A DNA stretch of 64,000 nucleotides from Ruminiclostridium cellobioparum DSM 1351 = ATCC 15832 (GTDB taxonomy: Bacteria; Bacillota; Clostridia; Acetivibrionales; DSM-1351), in the NCBI RefSeq assembly GCF_000621505.1, contig NZ_JHYD01000032.1, positions 1-64,000 on the forward strand. The letters are read 5' to 3'. The translations under genes were made by a program, and so were the position numbers. A model generated the notes under the pieces. That model was not told the DNA's origin. It did no database searches and saw only the letters and a program-made list of their open reading frames with translations. This document shows positions 62,942 through 64,000 of the stretch, in pieces (positions within the stretch are counted from its first letter, which is position 1; each line of letters begins with the position of its first letter).

Positions 62942-64000
62942 TTATCTCATTTTACCCGGGGACGTTCCAAAATACTTTTTAAAGGTTTTGTAGAAGTGGG
63001 CAATATCCAGGTAACCGGTCATGTCCGAAACAGCCTGTATGGGCAGACCATATTCCACAATCAGCTCTTTTGCCTTTTCCATGCGGACTCCGGTCAGGTA
63101 ATCGGAAAAAGTAATACCCAGCTCCTTTTTGAATGCGGAAGACAGATATTCTTTTGTTACAAAATTGGTTTTGGCCAATTCCTCCAGAGAAATGTTACCG
63201 GAAAAATTATTATCCACAAACTGCTTGATTGCCAGAATATCTATCTTGTTTTTTCTCTGCCTCTGCAAATTAACTTCATCTATTATTTTATCCGCTATGG
63301 CAGTATAGTGCCTGATAAACTCCTCTTGGCTTCCGCTTTCTCTGATGGTAAAGGGCAGCTCAACCGCCAATGACCGGTCCACGGCTGCACTATATTTGGC
63401 AATGACTGTTTCCTCCACTATCTTGTGCAGATCATAATTCATATTAATGACCAGTTTCAGCTTTGCCCTGTCATCCTTTTGCTGCTCAAGCAAAGCCTTC
63501 ATTTTATCCAGAGCACACCGGACTCCTTTTTTGGAGAGGCCTTCAAGGCATTTTCTGGTGTCATCCCGTGCTTCGATATATTTCGTCAACCAGCTTGTAT
63601 CGGCAATTCCAACCAGACTTATTTCATTCTGTTCTTCCATCAGCATTTCACGGTCCAGTTCATCAGAACAGCGTTTTATCAGCCGGTTGAATTCATCCTC
63701 TTTTATGGGCTTCAGCAAATAATCCATTACATGGCTGTTCAACGCCTGTCTGGTATAGTTATAATCATAATAGCCGCTGATAACTATGACCTTGGCCTTT
63801 ATATTCTGCTGTGAGAGCAGCTGAAGCAGCTCTGCCCCATCAATTCCCGGCATTTTCATATCGGTTATTATCAAATGGGGCTTCAACTGTTTGATACATT
63901 CTATACCCGAAACCCCGTCGGCGGCCTCGCCTACCATCTGAAACCCATATTCCTGCCAGTTACCGATTCTCTTTATTGTATCCCTTGTCCAGGCTTCATC
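62942..64000 (-). CDS. AraC-type response regulator (N-terminus beyond the right edge)
   Basis: At least 353 residues; the frame is open to the last base and continues DEAWTRDTIKRIGNWQEYGF ahead of MVGEAADG, so the first residues of the receiver (the VDD strand) lie outside. The phospho-acceptor Asp is in LIITDMKMPGIDG and the conserved Lys in MDYLLKPI. The C-terminal AraC domain includes LEELAKTNFVTKEYLSSAFK and IQAVSDMTGYLDIAHFYKTF. It probably controls the sugar operon with a histidine kinase encoded to the right, the usual YesMN-like arrangement. Confidence 0.92.
   Translation of the reverse strand, partial: DEAWTRDTIKRIGNWQEYGFQMVGEAADGVSGIECIKQLKPHLIITDMKMPGIDGAELLQLLSQQNIKAKVIVISGYYDYNYTRQALNSHVMDYLLKPIKEDEFNRLIKRCSDELDREMLMEEQNEISLVGIADTSWLTKYIEARDDTRKCLEGLSKKGVRCALDKMKALLEQQKDDRAKLKLVINMNYDLHKIVEETVIAKYSAAVDRSLAVELPFTIRESGSQEEFIRHYTAIADKIIDEVNLQRQRKNKIDILAIKQFVDNNFSGNISLEELAKTNFVTKEYLSSAFKKELGITFSDYLTGVRMEKAKELIVEYGLPIQAVSDMTGYLDIAHFYKTFKKYFGTSPGKMR

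Overview
The window comes from a low-GC, anaerobic, spore-forming Firmicute, most likely a Ruminiclostridium-like cellulolytic clostridium (inference). Supporting features are strong AGGAGG-type ribosome-binding sites, spore photoproduct lyase, an FtsK/SpoIIIE translocase, a PyrR-attenuated pyr operon, an intracellular family-5 glycoside hydrolase beside a sugar ABC importer, and many oxygen-sensitive radical-SAM enzymes. No tRNA, rRNA or CRISPR array was seen.

Positions 1-24938 are the unusual part. After the tail of an IS110-type transposase lies a roughly 24-kb locus, mostly on the minus strand, built around a three-gene nitrogenase-like reductase (NifH-, NifD- and NifK-like, 468-4086). 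It also holds three complete SsuABC/TauABC-type importers, three radical-SAM proteins with a CX8CX2C cluster motif, two small flavin-reductase-fold proteins, a sphingosine-1-phosphate-lyase-like PLP enzyme, a GNAT acetyltransferase, S-adenosylmethionine synthetase, a ThiS/MoaD-like sulfur carrier, a lone receiver domain and, divergently, a JAMM peptidase, a soluble histidine kinase and an AraC-type response regulator. Three promoters in the locus (upstream of the second importer, of metK and of the receiver gene) carry the same 32-35 bp site ending 25-26 bp upstream of the -10 box. That ties the genes into one regulon, plausibly run by the two-component system encoded there. The gene content suggests uptake of an organosulfur-type compound, reductive cleavage by a nitrogenase-like enzyme, and routing of sulfur or methylthio groups to Cys/Met/SAM. 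The substrate is not known from sequence.

Positions 25028-31413 hold a YibE/F membrane protein, spore photoproduct lyase, a Cys-tRNA(Pro) deacylase, a DUF1287 protein, an orotate-phosphoribosyltransferase-like protein and a histidine phosphatase, with two copies of a small inverted-repeat element.

Positions 31406-41846 are the pyrimidine operon in the order pyrR-pyrB-pyrC-pyrF-carA-carB-pyrK-pyrD on the minus strand, led by a promoter, a PyrR-binding loop and an intrinsic terminator.

Positions 41897-57873 carry housekeeping genes on the minus strand: an RluD-type pseudouridine synthase, lspA, a peptide-type binding lipoprotein, pgeF/yfiH, ymdB, RNase Y, folD, a YgiQ radical-SAM protein, a coiled-coil protein with 14-residue repeats, a TPR membrane protein and FtsK/SpoIIIE. 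Positions 58050-64000 carry a carbohydrate module: a GH5 enzyme, two MalFG-type permeases, a sugar-binding lipoprotein and an AraC-type response regulator cut by the right edge.
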